DNA of 64,000 nucleotides from Roseateles saccharophilus. GTDB taxonomy: Bacteria > Pseudomonadota > Gammaproteobacteria > Burkholderiales > Burkholderiaceae_C. A program made the position numbers and the translations under genes. Shown piece by piece: positions 20,407 through 29,601 of the stretch (positions are counted from its first letter, which is position 1; the number at the start of each line of letters is the position of its first letter). Under the pieces are notes generated by a model, which was not told the origin of the DNA, ran no database searches, and was given only the letters and a program-made list of their open reading frames with translations. Location of the stretch: the NCBI RefSeq assembly GCF_004342485.1, contig NZ_SMBU01000003.1, positions 62,001 through 126,000 of the forward strand, written 5' to 3'.

Positions 20407-21540
20407 ATGAACGCAACAGCCCAACCCGCCGCCCCCTCGGGCGGTGCCGGTGCCGCAGGCGGCGCCCTCAAAACAGCCGGCCGCTCCGGCCGCAGCACCG
20501 AACTGCCCGAACACCTCAAGGCCTACAAGGGCGTGTGGGTCTTCATCGAGCATGACCGCGGCCATGTGCACCCCGTCAGCTGGGAACTGATGGGCGAGGC
20601 CCGCAAGCTGGCCGACAAGCTGGGCGTCGACGTGAGCGGCGTGTTGCTCGGCGGGCCCCAGGATCCGCTGGAGGCCTTCGCCAAGGAAGCCTATGCCTAC
20701 GGCGCCGACCATGCCTACCTGATGCGCGACCCCGTGCTGCAGGGCTACCGCAACGAGCCCTTCACCAAGGGCATGACCGACCTGGTCAACAGATACCAGC
20801 CTGAAATCCTGCTGCTGGGCGCCACCACCATGGGCCGCGACCTGGCGGGCTCGGTCGCGACGACGCTGGCCACCGGCCTGACGGCCGACTGCACCGAGCT
20901 CAACATCGACGGCCGCGCGCTGGCCGCCACGCGGCCGACTTTCGGCGGGTCGTTGCTCTGCACCATCATGACCCTGGCCTACCGGCCGCAGATGGCCACG
21001 ATGCGCCCGCGCACGGCACCCATGCCGCGCCGCGACGAAAACCGCAGCGGCGACATCATCACGATGGAGCTTGGCATGATCGAGACCGACATCGTCACCA
21101 AGCTGCTGGACTTCATCCCCGACGCCAGCCGCAACACGGTGAACCTGGCCTATGCCGACATCATCGTCACGGCCGGCAAGGGGCTGAAGAACGCCGACAA
21201 CTGCCAGTTGGTCTGGGACCTGGCCCGGGTGCTGGGCGCCGAAGTGGGCGCCACCCGCGCGGTGACCCAGGCGGGCTGGCTGGAGGCCGAGAGACAGGTG
21301 GGCCAGACCGGAAAAACCGTGCGCCCAAAGCTCTACATCGCCGCCGGCGTGTCCGGCGCCATCCAGCACCGCGTGGGCATGGAGGCAAGCGACATCATCG
21401 TCGCCATCAACACCGACCCCAACGCGCCCATCTTCGACTTCGCGCACCACGGCATCGTCGGCAACGCGATGCAGGTGCTGCCCATGCTGACCCAGACCTT
21501 CCGCAGCCACCTGGACAAGCGCATCAGGAAGGTCGCCTGA
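20407..21540 (+). CDS. fixB: Electron transfer flavoprotein alpha-type subunit FixB
   Basis: A 377-residue EtfA homologue that pairs with FixA. The C-terminal FAD-binding signature is readable: [20 protein letters not shown] and [20 protein letters not shown]. The N-terminal 35 residues are Ala/Gly-rich and may be a poorly conserved extension. It acts at the cytoplasmic face as part of FixABCX. Confidence 0.95.
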   Translation: MNATAQPAAPSGGAGAAGGALKTAGRSGRSTELPEHLKAYKGVWVFIEHDRGHVHPVSWELMGEARKLADKLGVDVSGVLLGGPQDPLEAFAKEAYAYGADHAYLMRDPVLQGYRNEPFTKGMTDLVNRYQPEILLLGATTMGRDLAGSVATTLATGLTADCTELNIDGRALAATRPTFGGSLLCTIMTLAYRPQMATMRPRTAPMPRRDENRSGDIITMELGMIETDIVTKLLDFIPDASRNTVNLAYADIIVTAGKGLKNADNCQLVWDLARVLGAEVGATRAVTQAGWLEAERQVGQTGKTVRPKLYIAAGVSGAIQHRVGMEASDIIVAINTDPNAPIFDFAHHGIVGNAMQVLPMLTQTFRSHLDKRIRKVA

Positions 21541-21567
21541 ACGGCCCCACACGCAAGGAGAACCGAG

Positions 21568-22875
21568 ATGAGCAAGGAGAAGTTCGACGCCATCGTGGTC
21601 GGCGCGGGCCCTTCGGGCAACGCCGCCGCCTACACGCTGGCCAAGGCCGGCCTCAAGGTGCTGCAGATCGAGCGCGGCGAGTACCCGGGCAGCAAGAACG
21701 TGCAGGGCGCCATCCTGTACGCCGACGCGCTGGAACGCATCATCCCCGACTTCCGCGACGACGCGCCACTGGAAAGACACATCATCGAACAGCGCATGTG
21801 GATGCTCGACGAGAACAGCTTCGTCGGCAGCCACTACCGCAGCGACGACTACAACAAGCCCCCCTATAACCGCTACACCATCATCCGCGCCCAGTTCGAC
21901 AAGTGGTTCTCCGGCAAGGTGCGCGAGGCCGGTGCGCTGCTGATCTGCGAGACCACCGTGGAGGAGCTCATCCTCGACGGCGGACGCGTCGCCGGCGTGC
22001 GCTGCGACCGCATGGGCGGCGATGTGTTCGCCGATGTCGTCATACTGGCCGACGGCGTGAACTCCACGCTGGCGCGCAAGGCGGGCTTCCACAGCGAACT
22101 CTCGCCCAAGAACGTGGCCCTGGCCGTCAAGGAGATCCTCTTCCTGCCGGAGGAAACCATCCAGGCCCGCTTCAACATCGGTGCTGAGGAAGGCGTCGTC
22201 ATCGAGATGATGGGCTCGGTCACCGAGGGCATGGTGGGCACGGGCTTCCTCTACACGAACAAGGACTCCCTCACCATCGGCGTCGGATGCATGCTGGCCG
22301 ACTTCAAGGCCAACCCCAACCGCACGGCGCCCTATGCGCTGCTGGAGAAGCTGAAGCGGCACCCGTCCATCGCACCGCTGATCGAGGGCGGCGAGATGAA
22401 GGAGTACTGCGCCCATCTCATCCCCGAGGGCGGATTCAATGCCGTGCCACGCATCTACGGCGACGGCTGGATGATCGTCGGCGACTCGGGCGGCTTCGTG
22501 AACGCGGCCCACCGCGAGGGGTCCAACCTCGCGATGACCACCGGCCGCCTGGCCGCAGAGACCGTCATTGCCGCCAAGAGCGCCGGCAAGCCGCTGACGG
22601 CGAAGACGCTGAAGGCCTACAAGGACGCGCTGGACGAGAGCTTCGTCATGAAGGACCTGAAGAAGTACCGACGCCTGCCGCAGATCCTCGAGTCCAGCCC
22701 GCAGTTCTTCACCACGTACCCCGAACTGCTCAACCGTGCCGCCAAGACCCTGTTCACGGTCGATGGCGTGGACAAAACGACCAAGCAGCGCGAGATCCTG
22801 GGCAGCTTCACGGCCGCCCGCAGACTCACCGGACTGGTGGGCGACGCACTCAAACTCTGGAAGGGCACGCGATGA
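21568..22875 (+). CDS. fixC: Electron-transfer flavoprotein-quinone oxidoreductase-like FixC
   Basis: A 435-residue FAD protein related to ETF:quinone oxidoreductase. The dinucleotide-binding motif [13 protein letters not shown] lies at residues 11-23, and a second FAD contact region is [20 protein letters not shown]. It carries the high-potential branch of the bifurcating FixABCX complex toward quinone. Its stop overlaps the fixX start by 4 bp. Confidence 0.95.
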   Translation: MSKEKFDAIVVGAGPSGNAAAYTLAKAGLKVLQIERGEYPGSKNVQGAILYADALERIIPDFRDDAPLERHIIEQRMWMLDENSFVGSHYRSDDYNKPPYNRYTIIRAQFDKWFSGKVREAGALLICETTVEELILDGGRVAGVRCDRMGGDVFADVVILADGVNSTLARKAGFHSELSPKNVALAVKEILFLPEETIQARFNIGAEEGVVIEMMGSVTEGMVGTGFLYTNKDSLTIGVGCMLADFKANPNRTAPYALLEKLKRHPSIAPLIEGGEMKEYCAHLIPEGGFNAVPRIYGDGWMIVGDSGGFVNAAHREGSNLAMTTGRLAAETVIAAKSAGKPLTAKTLKAYKDALDESFVMKDLKKYRRLPQILESSPQFFTTYPELLNRAAKTLFTVDGVDKTTKQREILGSFTAARRLTGLVGDALKLWKGTR

Positions 22876-23171
22876 ATGCAATCACCGTCAACGTGGAAGA
22901 GAAGCTCTTCCAGAACCGCTACAAGGTCGACCATGGCCGCCCGCACATCCAGATCAAGGATGCCGACATCTGCACCAACGCGTGCCAGAGCCAGCAGTGC
23001 ACCTTCGTCTGCCCTGCAGCCTGCTACAAGGCCGAGAGCAACGGCCGGGTCACGCTGATCACGGACGGCTGCCTGGAATGCGGCAGTTGCCGCGTCATCT
23101 GCACCGAGCACACCAACGTGGCCTGGGAATACCCGCGCGGCGGGCACGGCATCCTGTTCAAGTTCGGTTGA
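22872..23171 (+). CDS. fixX: Ferredoxin-like protein FixX
   Basis: A 99-residue ferredoxin-like partner of FixC. Cysteines are arranged as in Fix[20 protein letters not shown] and [13 protein letters not shown]. It completes the FixABCX complex that delivers low-potential electrons for nitrogen fixation. The start ATG overlaps the fixC stop, so translation is coupled. Confidence 0.95.
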   Translation: MNAITVNVEEKLFQNRYKVDHGRPHIQIKDADICTNACQSQQCTFVCPAACYKAESNGRVTLITDGCLECGSCRVICTEHTNVAWEYPRGGHGILFKFG

Positions 23172-23180
23172 GGAGGCAAC

Positions 23181-23699
23181 ATGCTGAACTTCACACTGAG
23201 CAGCCGGGCCTGCAACGCCGCCGCCGCCATGGTGAGCCTCGAGCAGCATGCCCAGCGAAGCCCCGCGTCCCTGCCGGTACTGTCCAAGCGCATGGGCATC
23301 TCGCTGTCCAGCCTCGAGCAGGTCATTGGCCCGCTGCGCCGGAACGGGCTGGTGCTGTCAACGCGCGGACCCGGTGGTGGCTATCAGCTTGGGCATGCCG
23401 CCCGCGACATCAGCGTGGCCGACATCGTCGCCGCGGTCGACAAGGCACCCAAATCCGCCAGCGGCGACGCCAAGGTCCAGGGCAACTGGCCCACCCTGAG
23501 CAGCGCGATGGCCAGGTGCCTGGCGTCTGTCTCGCTGCAGGACCTGATCGACGATCAGGCGTACGAATCGGGGCCGGAGCCCTCCGATGAGGCGGGCCAT
23601 GCACTGCGCAAGGGCATCTCGACCCGCCCCGTGCTCGATCCGGTCATGCTGCCCGCCCACGCCAACACGGTGTTCGCACTGGCCGAGGCGCTGAAATGA
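23181..23699 (+). CDS. Rrf2-family (IscR-like) regulator lacking the cluster cysteines
   Basis: A 172-residue Rrf2-family protein. The winged-helix region is clear (LPVLSKRMGISLSSLEQVI, then LRRNGLVLSTRGPGGGYQL, the IscR wing). IscR normally ligates a [2Fe-2S] cluster through three closely spaced cysteines after the wing. That region here (KSASGDAKVQGNWPTLSSAM) has none, and only one Cys follows (MARCLASVSLQDLI). It is probably an apo-type regulator or a sensor using another signal. It lies 9 bp after fixX, behind GAGGAGG, and before nifA, separated from the isc genes it resembles. Confidence 0.75.
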   Translation: MLNFTLSSRACNAAAAMVSLEQHAQRSPASLPVLSKRMGISLSSLEQVIGPLRRNGLVLSTRGPGGGYQLGHAARDISVADIVAAVDKAPKSASGDAKVQGNWPTLSSAMARCLASVSLQDLIDDQAYESGPEPSDEAGHALRKGISTRPVLDPVMLPAHANTVFALAEALK

Positions 23700-23729
23700 T
23701 CGCGAACGACCGGTGAAACGGGTCACTTC

Positions 23730-23743
23730 TTGATCTGGATCAA
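23730..23743. promoter_or_regulatory. FNR/Anr-type box upstream of nifA
   Basis: TTGATCTGGATCAA is a perfect TTGAT-N4-ATCAA palindrome, 118 bp before the nifA start. If used as a class II activator site (-41.5), transcription would start near 23778. It implies anaerobic or micro-oxic induction of nifA. Confidence 0.8.
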
Positions 23744-23861
23744 AGGACAGGAGAGGCGGCGCCGCCCGGCACGGACGGGCTCGCCGTCGGGCGGGGTTCT
23801 TGCATGCTCCTCGGTATCGGCAAGCGCGCCCCGGAATGGCGCGGCCGCGAGGAGGTGATGT

Positions 23862-25625
23862 ATGGTTCCCGCGCCAGCGCCCGAGCGATCCCACGTCGAG
23901 CTGATCACGATCTACGAGATCTGTCGCATCCTGGGGGCGTCGCTCGACCTTCAGCGCAGCTTCCGGGAAGCGCTCAACGTCCTCCTGGTCCATCTTCATC
24001 TCGACCGGGCCATGATCGTCCTGGTCGACGCCCCCGAAACCGGAGAGCCCCCCGATCCGCCCACGCTGCGCGTGCACAGCGCCGCGGGGTTGAACAGCGA
24101 ACAGATCGGACGCGGCGTCTGGGCGCCCGGCGAGGGCATCGTGGGCCGCGTTTTCCAGTCCGGCGTCCCGGCGACGGTGACCAACGTCACCGAGTCGCAG
24201 GAATTCGTCGATCGCACCGGTGCCTTCAGTGCCCAGGACGGCCGGCGCATGTGCTTCCTGGCGGTGCCGCTGGTCAGTGACAACAACGTCGTGGGCGTGC
24301 TGGCCACGCAGCGCGAAGTGGCGGGCAAGGCGCGCCTGAGCGACGACCAGCGCGTGCTGCGCATGGTCGCGACGCTACTGGCTCAGGCCTGCGTGCTGGC
24401 TCGCGCGGTTACGGCCGAGCACCGCAGGCTGCAGCTCGAGACGACGCGCCTGCAGAAGGCACTGGCGCCGGAGCCACGTGGCCGCTACACGCTGGACAGC
24501 GTCGTCGGCGTCTCGTCCGAGATGCAGGGCGTCTTCGCCGAGGTGCACCAGGCCGCCCCCACCCGCTCCACGGTGCTGCTGCGCGGCGAGAGCGGCACAG
24601 GCAAGGAGGCCATCGCGCGCGCCATCCACTTCCAATCGACACGGCGTGACGGCCCATTCATCAAGGTGAACTGCGCGGCGCTCACCGAGAGCCTGCTCGA
24701 AAGCGAGCTGTTCGGTCACGAGCGCGGCGCCTTTACCGGCGCCGCCGCTGACCGCAAGGGCCGTTTCGAACAGGCCCATGGTGGATCGCTCTTCCTCGAC
24801 GAAGTGGGCGACATCAGCGCCGCCTTCCAGGCCAAGCTGCTGCGTGTGCTGCAGGAGCGCGAATTCGAGCGCGTGGGCGGCAACCGCACCATCAAGGTGG
24901 ACGTGCGCCTGATCTGCGCGACCAATCGCGACCTGGAGAGCATGGTCCAGCGCGGCGAATACCGGGCCGACCTCTACTACCGCATCAACGTCGTCAGCAT
25001 CTTCCTGCCGCCGCTGCGTGAGCGGCGCAGCGACATCCCGCCGCTCGTCGCGCATTTCCTGGATCGCTACAACAAGGAGAACCGGCGCAAGCTCAAAGTC
25101 TCGGCCGATGCGATGGACGTGCTCACACACTGCTACTGGCCGGGCAACGTGCGAGAGCTGGAGAACTGCATCGAGCGCACCGCCACCATGGCCGGGGGCG
25201 AGGTGATACGTGCAGTCGCTTTCCCCTGCCGCCAGAACCGCTGCCTGACCCAGACGCTCCACCACCTCGACAAGGAAGACGCCGTCGCACCCGTGCAGGT
25301 GGTGCGCATCCCGATCAAGGAGTCGCCCCGCCCGGCTGCGCCGACACCGCCGGTGGAAGTGGACCCGGCTGAGGATCTCTTTACCGACATCGACGAATCG
25401 CCGCACGAACTCGACGGCGTGGTGCGCATCGGCCCGACCGAGCGGCTCAACGGCGTGCCACGCCAGTTCGGCCCCCAGCCGCCCTCGGGCGAACGCGAAC
25501 GGCTCATATGGGCCATGGAGCAATGCGCCTGGGTGCAGGCCAAGGCCGCCCGGCTGCTGCACGTGACGCCGCGCCAGTTGGGCTATGCGCTGAGGAAGCA
25601 CAACATCGAGGTACACAAGTTTTGA
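23862..25625 (+). CDS. nifA: Nif-specific transcriptional activator NifA
   Basis: A 587-residue bacterial enhancer-binding protein for sigma-54 promoters. Domains: N-terminal GAF (about 10-180); AAA+ core with Walker A GESGTGKE, the sigma-54 contact loop GAFTGA and Walker B LFLDEVGDI; a linker; and a C-terminal Fis-type helix-turn-helix (AKAARLLHVTPRQLGYALRK). From HCYWPGNVRELENC to FPCRQNRC the cysteines read C-X11-C-X19-C-X4-C, the signature of NifA proteins directly sensitive to oxygen. No nifL is present. The ATG 23862 follows GAGGAGG. The linker of about 100 residues after the Cys motif is longer than usual. Confidence 0.96.
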   Translation: MVPAPAPERSHVELITIYEICRILGASLDLQRSFREALNVLLVHLHLDRAMIVLVDAPETGEPPDPPTLRVHSAAGLNSEQIGRGVWAPGEGIVGRVFQSGVPATVTNVTESQEFVDRTGAFSAQDGRRMCFLAVPLVSDNNVVGVLATQREVAGKARLSDDQRVLRMVATLLAQACVLARAVTAEHRRLQLETTRLQKALAPEPRGRYTLDSVVGVSSEMQGVFAEVHQAAPTRSTVLLRGESGTGKEAIARAIHFQSTRRDGPFIKVNCAALTESLLESELFGHERGAFTGAAADRKGRFEQAHGGSLFLDEVGDISAAFQAKLLRVLQEREFERVGGNRTIKVDVRLICATNRDLESMVQRGEYRADLYYRINVVSIFLPPLRERRSDIPPLVAHFLDRYNKENRRKLKVSADAMDVLTHCYWPGNVRELENCIERTATMAGGEVIRAVAFPCRQNRCLTQTLHHLDKEDAVAPVQVVRIPIKESPRPAAPTPPVEVDPAEDLFTDIDESPHELDGVVRIGPTERLNGVPRQFGPQPPSGERERLIWAMEQCAWVQAKAARLLHVTPRQLGYALRKHNIEVHKF

Positions 25626-25771
25626 GGTCTGGCCGTGTGGGACTGGATGCGTCCTGGGGCACCGAACGATTTACTTGTGTTGAAGGGCTGTTCCGCCGGC
25701 TCGCGCCGTTCATGTCAACCCGAAGGCGTCTTTCCACGCCACAAGCAAACCGCCGGCGAGCCGCACGGCGG
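25626..25771. other. Intergenic region between convergent nifA and the GH114 gene
   Basis: 146 bp with no gene. A GC-rich inverted repeat (CCGCCG...CGGCGG around 25750-25772) could act as a bidirectional terminator, but no T-run accompanies it. Confidence 0.4.
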
Positions 25772-26680
25772 CTATGGCTCGCAGCTGTAGCGGAAGGTGT
25801 CATCCAATTGCAGCGGGAGCACAAGCGTGCGCATGTTGGCCACGTGGGCTGCCGCGCACAGGGAGTCGCGCGCGCCGCCGGTGTTGTTCTGGTACTTGGC
25901 GTCGTACTCGGCGTTCAGTACCGGCTTGTTCTTCGAAATGAAAACACTGTAGCCATCACACTCTGAGTACTGGTGGCATTGCTCATTGATAGCGAGGTCG
26001 AACGACGGCTCCAGGTCGCTCAACTGGCCGACATCGTTCTTCAGCGCGACGGCCAGCCAACGCTTATGCGCCTCGTCGGCGAGGAAGCGGTTGTAGTCGA
26101 GCTGGTCCTGCGCGGTGAGCGGGAAGCTCGTGTTGTTGGCGTAGCCGTCGACGTTATCCGGCTCCACGCCGTCGCAGCCCTTGCTTTGCGCAAGGTCCAG
26201 CCTAGTCGCCATGATTCGGCGCACATTGGCCGAGCGGGTGTCGAGCCAGTTCTCGCCAGGCCAGCCGGACAGCGGACTGCCCATGTCGGCCGCAGTGAAA
26301 TGCGAATTGTCGGGGCGCCAGTTCTCCGAGCTTCCGGCAGAGAAATAGCAGACGATCTTGCGGCCACTGGTCTTGAGCTGGGCAATCGCCGCCGCGCTGT
26401 TGTCGAACAGATCGATGTCGTAGATCACGACGGTGTAGGACGTGTTCACCGTGCCCCTGAGCTGCCATTGCCAGGTGTCGGAGGCGATGGGTTTCCACCA
26501 GGTGCTTGGCGAACTAGCGGGTGTCGGCGCAGTTGCAGGAGTGCCTGTGCCGCCGGCATTGGTCGATGCGGCGTCTGCGCCACCGCCGCAGCCAGCGAGC
26601 AAGGCCGTGCCAGCGCAACCGACCATCAAGGCTGACAGTGCCTGCATCAGCCGGGTGTTACGGCCGGTTTGAGTCTTCAT
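25772..26680 (-). CDS. GH114-family (endo-alpha-1,4-polygalactosaminidase-like) lipoprotein
   Basis: A 302-residue predicted exported lipoprotein: basic N-terminus, hydrophobic stretch, lipobox LLAGC, then a Thr/Pro/Ala-rich linker and a TIM-barrel domain. Motifs typical of GH114 are visible: WQWQLRGTVN, VIYDIDLFDN, CYFSAGSSENWRPD and GCDGVEPDNVDGY, the last holding likely catalytic acids. Such enzymes cleave galactosaminogalactan-type exopolysaccharide. It has no known nif function and is an outlier between nifA and nifB. A role in modifying extracellular matrix is only a guess. Confidence 0.8.
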   Translation of the reverse strand: MKTQTGRNTRLMQALSALMVGCAGTALLAGCGGGADAASTNAGGTGTPATAPTPASSPSTWWKPIASDTWQWQLRGTVNTSYTVVIYDIDLFDNSAAAIAQLKTSGRKIVCYFSAGSSENWRPDNSHFTAADMGSPLSGWPGENWLDTRSANVRRIMATRLDLAQSKGCDGVEPDNVDGYANNTSFPLTAQDQLDYNRFLADEAHKRWLAVALKNDVGQLSDLEPSFDLAINEQCHQYSECDGYSVFISKNKPVLNAEYDAKYQNNTGGARDSLCAAAHVANMRTLVLPLQLDDTFRYSCEP

Positions 26681-27100
26681 TTTCGTGCGTAACGTTCTTC
26701 TTTTCTACAGAAATTGGATGACGGCAAAGTGTATGTGTACAGCTGTCGACCCCACTCGGACTTTCGCTTGCTCCCGGAGCAGTCGCTCATGCCGCACGCC
26801 TTTGATTGCGTTTACGGCCAGCCTCAGTGGTATCTGAAGTGCCGGGCTGCTTTTGGCTCAGATCGCGGCCGACCGCTTCTGTTTAGGTTTGTCCAACACC
26901 TGCCCTCAGGCTGCATGGTGCGCAGAGCCGTGCCGATCGACGCGCAGGTGTCGGGCTCGTGTGACACCTGCCCACACAGGCAGGTGTCACACAAGCCTTA
27001 ACAGGAACGATCATCCAACCTTCGCGCCCGCCTCGCCGCTCATGGCGGTCGCGCATGGCGATCCGGTCCTGCCAACTGCCCATGACCCAATCGGGCCGAC
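26681..27100. other. Non-coding region upstream of the GH114 gene
   Basis: 420 bp without a credible gene; a 95-residue plus-strand frame at 26714-27001 has no ribosome-binding site or family resemblance. The stretch is less GC-rich than its surroundings and contains the repeat cluster and 14-bp hairpin described separately. Confidence 0.5.
26896..26992. repeat. Four copies of GGCAGGTGT/ACACCTGCC with a 14-bp palindrome
   Basis: ACACCTGCC at 26896-26904, GCAGGTGTC at 26944-26952, GACACCTGCC at 26963-26972 and GGCAGGTGTC at 26979-26988 alternate in orientation. The last two form a perfect stem, 26959-26972 with 26979-26992, around a 6-base loop. No T-run follows, so an operator or recombination site is more likely than a terminator. 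Confidence 0.6.
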
Positions 27101-27523
27101 TCAACCGCGCGCCACAGGGATGTACAGAACCGCCCTCCGGCCGATCTGCGCGTTGACCTTCTTGCGCACGGTCTCGACCTTGAACGGCCGCGGGATCGAT
27201 GAGCGTGCGCCGCGGGTCAGTGCGGCTTGCACGCCAGCATCGTCCACTGGGCCGAAGGCCAGCAGCGGCACCCCCGGCCAGGTCTGCAGCAACAGTCCTA
27301 CGACATCCGGCGTCTCGGCCTCGATCACACTGGCTCCCAGCAGTACCACGTCGATCCGAGCGGCGGCCGGATGCCCAAACGCCGAGGCGCTCGAAGTGAA
27401 GACGTGCACCTCCAGTTCGTCCGCCAGCATGAACTGCAGCGCTGTCGCGCTCACGTCGTCCAGGTCGAGGACGAAGGCACGCTTGGTCTCGACCGCGCGA
27501 GCCGTGTCGACGCCGATCTGCAT
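27101..27523 (-). CDS. Stand-alone pseudo-receiver (REC-like) protein divergent from nifB
   Basis: A 140-residue protein with the alternating hydrophobic strands of a response-regulator receiver domain (RAFVLDLDDVSATALQFML, IDVVLLGASVIE, VPLLAFGPVDD, and SIPRPFKVETVRKKV near the C-terminus). The phosphoacceptor Asp expected after VVLL is Gly, and the usual switch Thr/Ser and Lys contexts are altered, so phosphorylation is unlikely. The start at 27523 follows AGGAGAGCAAC; an upstream in-frame extension lacks that. It has its own sigma-54 promoter and apparently shares the NifA site with nifB, pointing to a nitrogen-fixation role that I cannot name. Confidence 0.7.
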   Translation of the reverse strand: MQIGVDTARAVETKRAFVLDLDDVSATALQFMLADELEVHVFTSSASAFGHPAAARIDVVLLGASVIEAETPDVVGLLLQTWPGVPLLAFGPVDDAGVQAALTRGARSSIPRPFKVETVRKKVNAQIGRRAVLYIPVARG

Positions 27524-27556
27524 GTTGCTCTCCTGTGTGCCGATGGCGTCAACGGG

Positions 27557-27572
27557 AGCAAGCCCCGTGCCG
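27557..27572 (-). promoter_or_regulatory. Sigma-54 promoter of the pseudo-receiver gene
   Basis: On the minus strand, CGGCACGGGGCTTGCT matches the -24/-12 consensus except for the first base, with GG and GC 12 bp apart. The predicted start of transcription, near 27547, leaves a leader of about 24 nt before the ATG. Confidence 0.7.
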
Positions 27573-27634
27573 CGGTGCCGTGCCCATGACAGGGCGCTTC
27601 GCGGCGCGCGCGGTGCCGACGCGGATGTTGGGTT

Positions 27635-27650
27635 TGTCGGCAACGGAACA
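27635..27650. promoter_or_regulatory. NifA activator site shared by nifB and the divergent gene
   Basis: TGTCGGCAACGGAACA is an exact TGT-N10-ACA. It lies 67 bp from the nifB -24 element and 63 bp from that of the divergent gene, almost exactly midway. Confidence 0.8.
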
Positions 27651-27716
27651 CCTGCCGCCGCAGAGGCAATTCATGCAAGTGCCTGATTCTTAAGGCTCTG
27701 CATGCGGCGAGCCGAC

Positions 27717-27732
27717 TGGCACGCCTCTCGCA
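27717..27732 (+). promoter_or_regulatory. Sigma-54 promoter of the nifB operon
   Basis: TGGCACGCCTCTCGCA has a perfect -24 element and TCGCA in place of TTGCA at -12, with correct 12-bp spacing. It lies 36 bp before the nifB ATG. Confidence 0.75.
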
Positions 27733-27767
27733 ATAGGAGGACACACCACCCGACATGAGGTCTGTCG

Positions 27768-29354
27768 ATGTCGCAAGCCGCCGCCTACGTTGACGCCAGT
27801 AACTTGAGCAAATCCCGCCAGGCCGTCAGCCAGATCCTTGAGACCGTCGCCTCCGGCGGCTGCAGCACCACGGGGGGCGCCGGTAAATCCAGCTGCGGCT
27901 CCTCCGGCGGGCCCGACGACATGCCGGCCGAGATCTGGGAGAAGGTCAAGAACCACCCCTGCTACTCAGAAGAGGCCCACCACCACTACGCCCGCATGCA
28001 TGTGGCCGTGGCCCCTGCCTGCAACATCCAGTGCAACTACTGCAATCGCAAGTACGACTGCAGCAACGAGAGCCGGCCCGGCGTCGTCAGCCAGAAGCTC
28101 ACGCCCGACCAGGCGGTGAAGAAGGTGTTGGCCGTGGCCAGCGAGATCCCGCAGATGACGGTGCTGGGCATCGCCGGGCCGGGCGACTCGCTCGCCAACC
28201 CGAAAAAGACTTTCGACACGATGCGCATGCTTCACGAGCAGGCGCCGGACATCAAGCTCTGCCTGTCCACCAACGGCCTGGCCCTGCCAGACCAGGTCGA
28301 CGAGATCGTCAAGTACAACATCGACCACGTCACGATCACCATCAACATGGTTGATCCGGCGGTGGGCGAGAAGATCTACCCGTGGATCTTCTACGACCAC
28401 AAGCGCTACACCGGCTATGAAGCCGCCAAGATCCTGCACGAGCGCCAGATGCTCGGCCTGGAGATGCTCACAGCGCGAGGCGTACTCACCAAGATCAACT
28501 CGGTGCTCATTCCGGGTATCAACGACGAGCACCTGATCGAGGTCAACCGCGAGGTCAAGAAGCGCGGGGCCTTTCTGCACAACATCATGCCACTCATCTC
28601 CGAGCCCGAACACGGCACGGTGTTCGGCCTGACCGGCCAGCGCGGCCCGACGGCCCAGGAGCTCAAGGCCGTGCAGGACGCCTGCGCGGGCGGCGCCAAC
28701 CTGATGCGCCACTGCCGCCAGTGCCGGGCCGACGCCGTAGGCCTGCTCGGCGAAGACCGCAGCGAGGAGTTCACGCTCGACAAGATCGACGACATCGAGG
28801 TCGTCTACGACCTCGACAGGCGCCGCGCCTACCAGGAGCAGGTCGAGAACGAGCGCCAGGCCCAGGTCGCCGCCAAGACCGAGGCGCTGGCCGCGCAGGC
28901 TGCGCACGACGGCGTCGACCCCGGCATGAAGCTGCTCGTGGCCGTCGCGACGGAAGGACACGGCAAGGTCAACCAGCACTTCGGTCATGCCACCGAGTTC
29001 CAGATCTTCGAGGTCAGCCGCGACGAGGCCCTGTTCGTCGGCCACCGGCGCGTGGACCTCTATTGCCAGGGCGGCTACGGCGAGGACGAGCAGTTGCCCT
29101 CCATCGTCAGGGCCATCAACGACTGCCATGCCGTGCTGGTGTCCAAGATCGGCGCCTGCCCGCGCGACGAGCTCACGGCCGCGGGCATCGAGCCGGTGGA
29201 CGCCTACGCCCACGATTTCATCGAGAAGGCGGCCCTGTCCTGGTTCGCCGACTACTGCGAACGCATCGCCCGCGGCGACATCGTCCACCGGGCCCGCGGC
29301 GACGCACACATCCGCCAGGGCGCCTTCTCCGGTGCGGCCGAGAAGGTCGCCTGA
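27768..29354 (+). CDS. nifB: FeMo-cofactor biosynthesis radical SAM protein NifB
   Basis: A 528-residue NifB that builds NifB-co, the 8Fe-9S-carbide precursor of FeMo-co. The radical SAM motif CNIQCNYC lies near residues 85-92, and further conserved cysteines appear in [13 protein letters not shown]. From about residue 387 a NifX/NafY-like domain follows ([20 protein letters not shown]), the usual two-domain form. It heads a long plus-strand operon that seems to extend through nifT and beyond, from a sigma-54 promoter. Confidence 0.97.
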   Translation: MSQAAAYVDASNLSKSRQAVSQILETVASGGCSTTGGAGKSSCGSSGGPDDMPAEIWEKVKNHPCYSEEAHHHYARMHVAVAPACNIQCNYCNRKYDCSNESRPGVVSQKLTPDQAVKKVLAVASEIPQMTVLGIAGPGDSLANPKKTFDTMRMLHEQAPDIKLCLSTNGLALPDQVDEIVKYNIDHVTITINMVDPAVGEKIYPWIFYDHKRYTGYEAAKILHERQMLGLEMLTARGVLTKINSVLIPGINDEHLIEVNREVKKRGAFLHNIMPLISEPEHGTVFGLTGQRGPTAQELKAVQDACAGGANLMRHCRQCRADAVGLLGEDRSEEFTLDKIDDIEVVYDLDRRRAYQEQVENERQAQVAAKTEALAAQAAHDGVDPGMKLLVAVATEGHGKVNQHFGHATEFQIFEVSRDEALFVGHRRVDLYCQGGYGEDEQLPSIVRAINDCHAVLVSKIGACPRDELTAAGIEPVDAYAHDFIEKAALSWFADYCERIARGDIVHRARGDAHIRQGAFSGAAEKVA

Positions 29355-29383
29355 CCATTCAACCACCCGCCCAGGAGCCCACC

Positions 29384-29578
29384 ATGGCCTTGAAGATCAT
29401 CGCCTCCACCTGCACCGGCTGCTCGGCCTGCGAGCCCGAGTGCCCCAACGTCGCCATCCGCGAGAAGGGCGGCACCTTCATCATCGACCCGGCCAAGTGC
29501 ACCGAATGCGAGGGCCAGTTCGACGCGCCGCAATGCGTGTCGGTCTGCCCCGTCGACGGCTGCATCAAGAAGGCCTGA
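29384..29578 (+). CDS. fdxN: Small 2[4Fe-4S] ferredoxin FdxN
   Basis: A 64-residue ferredoxin with two cluster motifs: [12 protein letters not shown] and [18 protein letters not shown], the latter with the insertion typical of FdxN/FrxA proteins next to nifB. It probably provides electrons to NifB or nitrogenase. It lies 29 bp after nifB, with CCAGGAGCC as ribosome-binding site. Confidence 0.92.
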   Translation: MALKIIASTCTGCSACEPECPNVAIREKGGTFIIDPAKCTECEGQFDAPQCVSVCPVDGCIKKA

Positions 29579-29601
29579 GCCCGAATCCTGGAGACAACCG
29601 C

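Noticed and set aside
23789-23804. Sigma-54-like element GGGCGGGGTTCTTGCA before nifA
   Set aside because: The spacing and -12 are right but the -24 box is poor. With a perfect FNR box nearby, an FNR-dependent sigma-70 promoter is more likely. Not listed as a feature.
26714-27001. Plus-strand 95-codon frame in the region upstream of the GH114 gene
   Set aside because: No ribosome-binding site, no recognisable domain, and it runs through the palindromic repeat cluster. Treated as non-coding.
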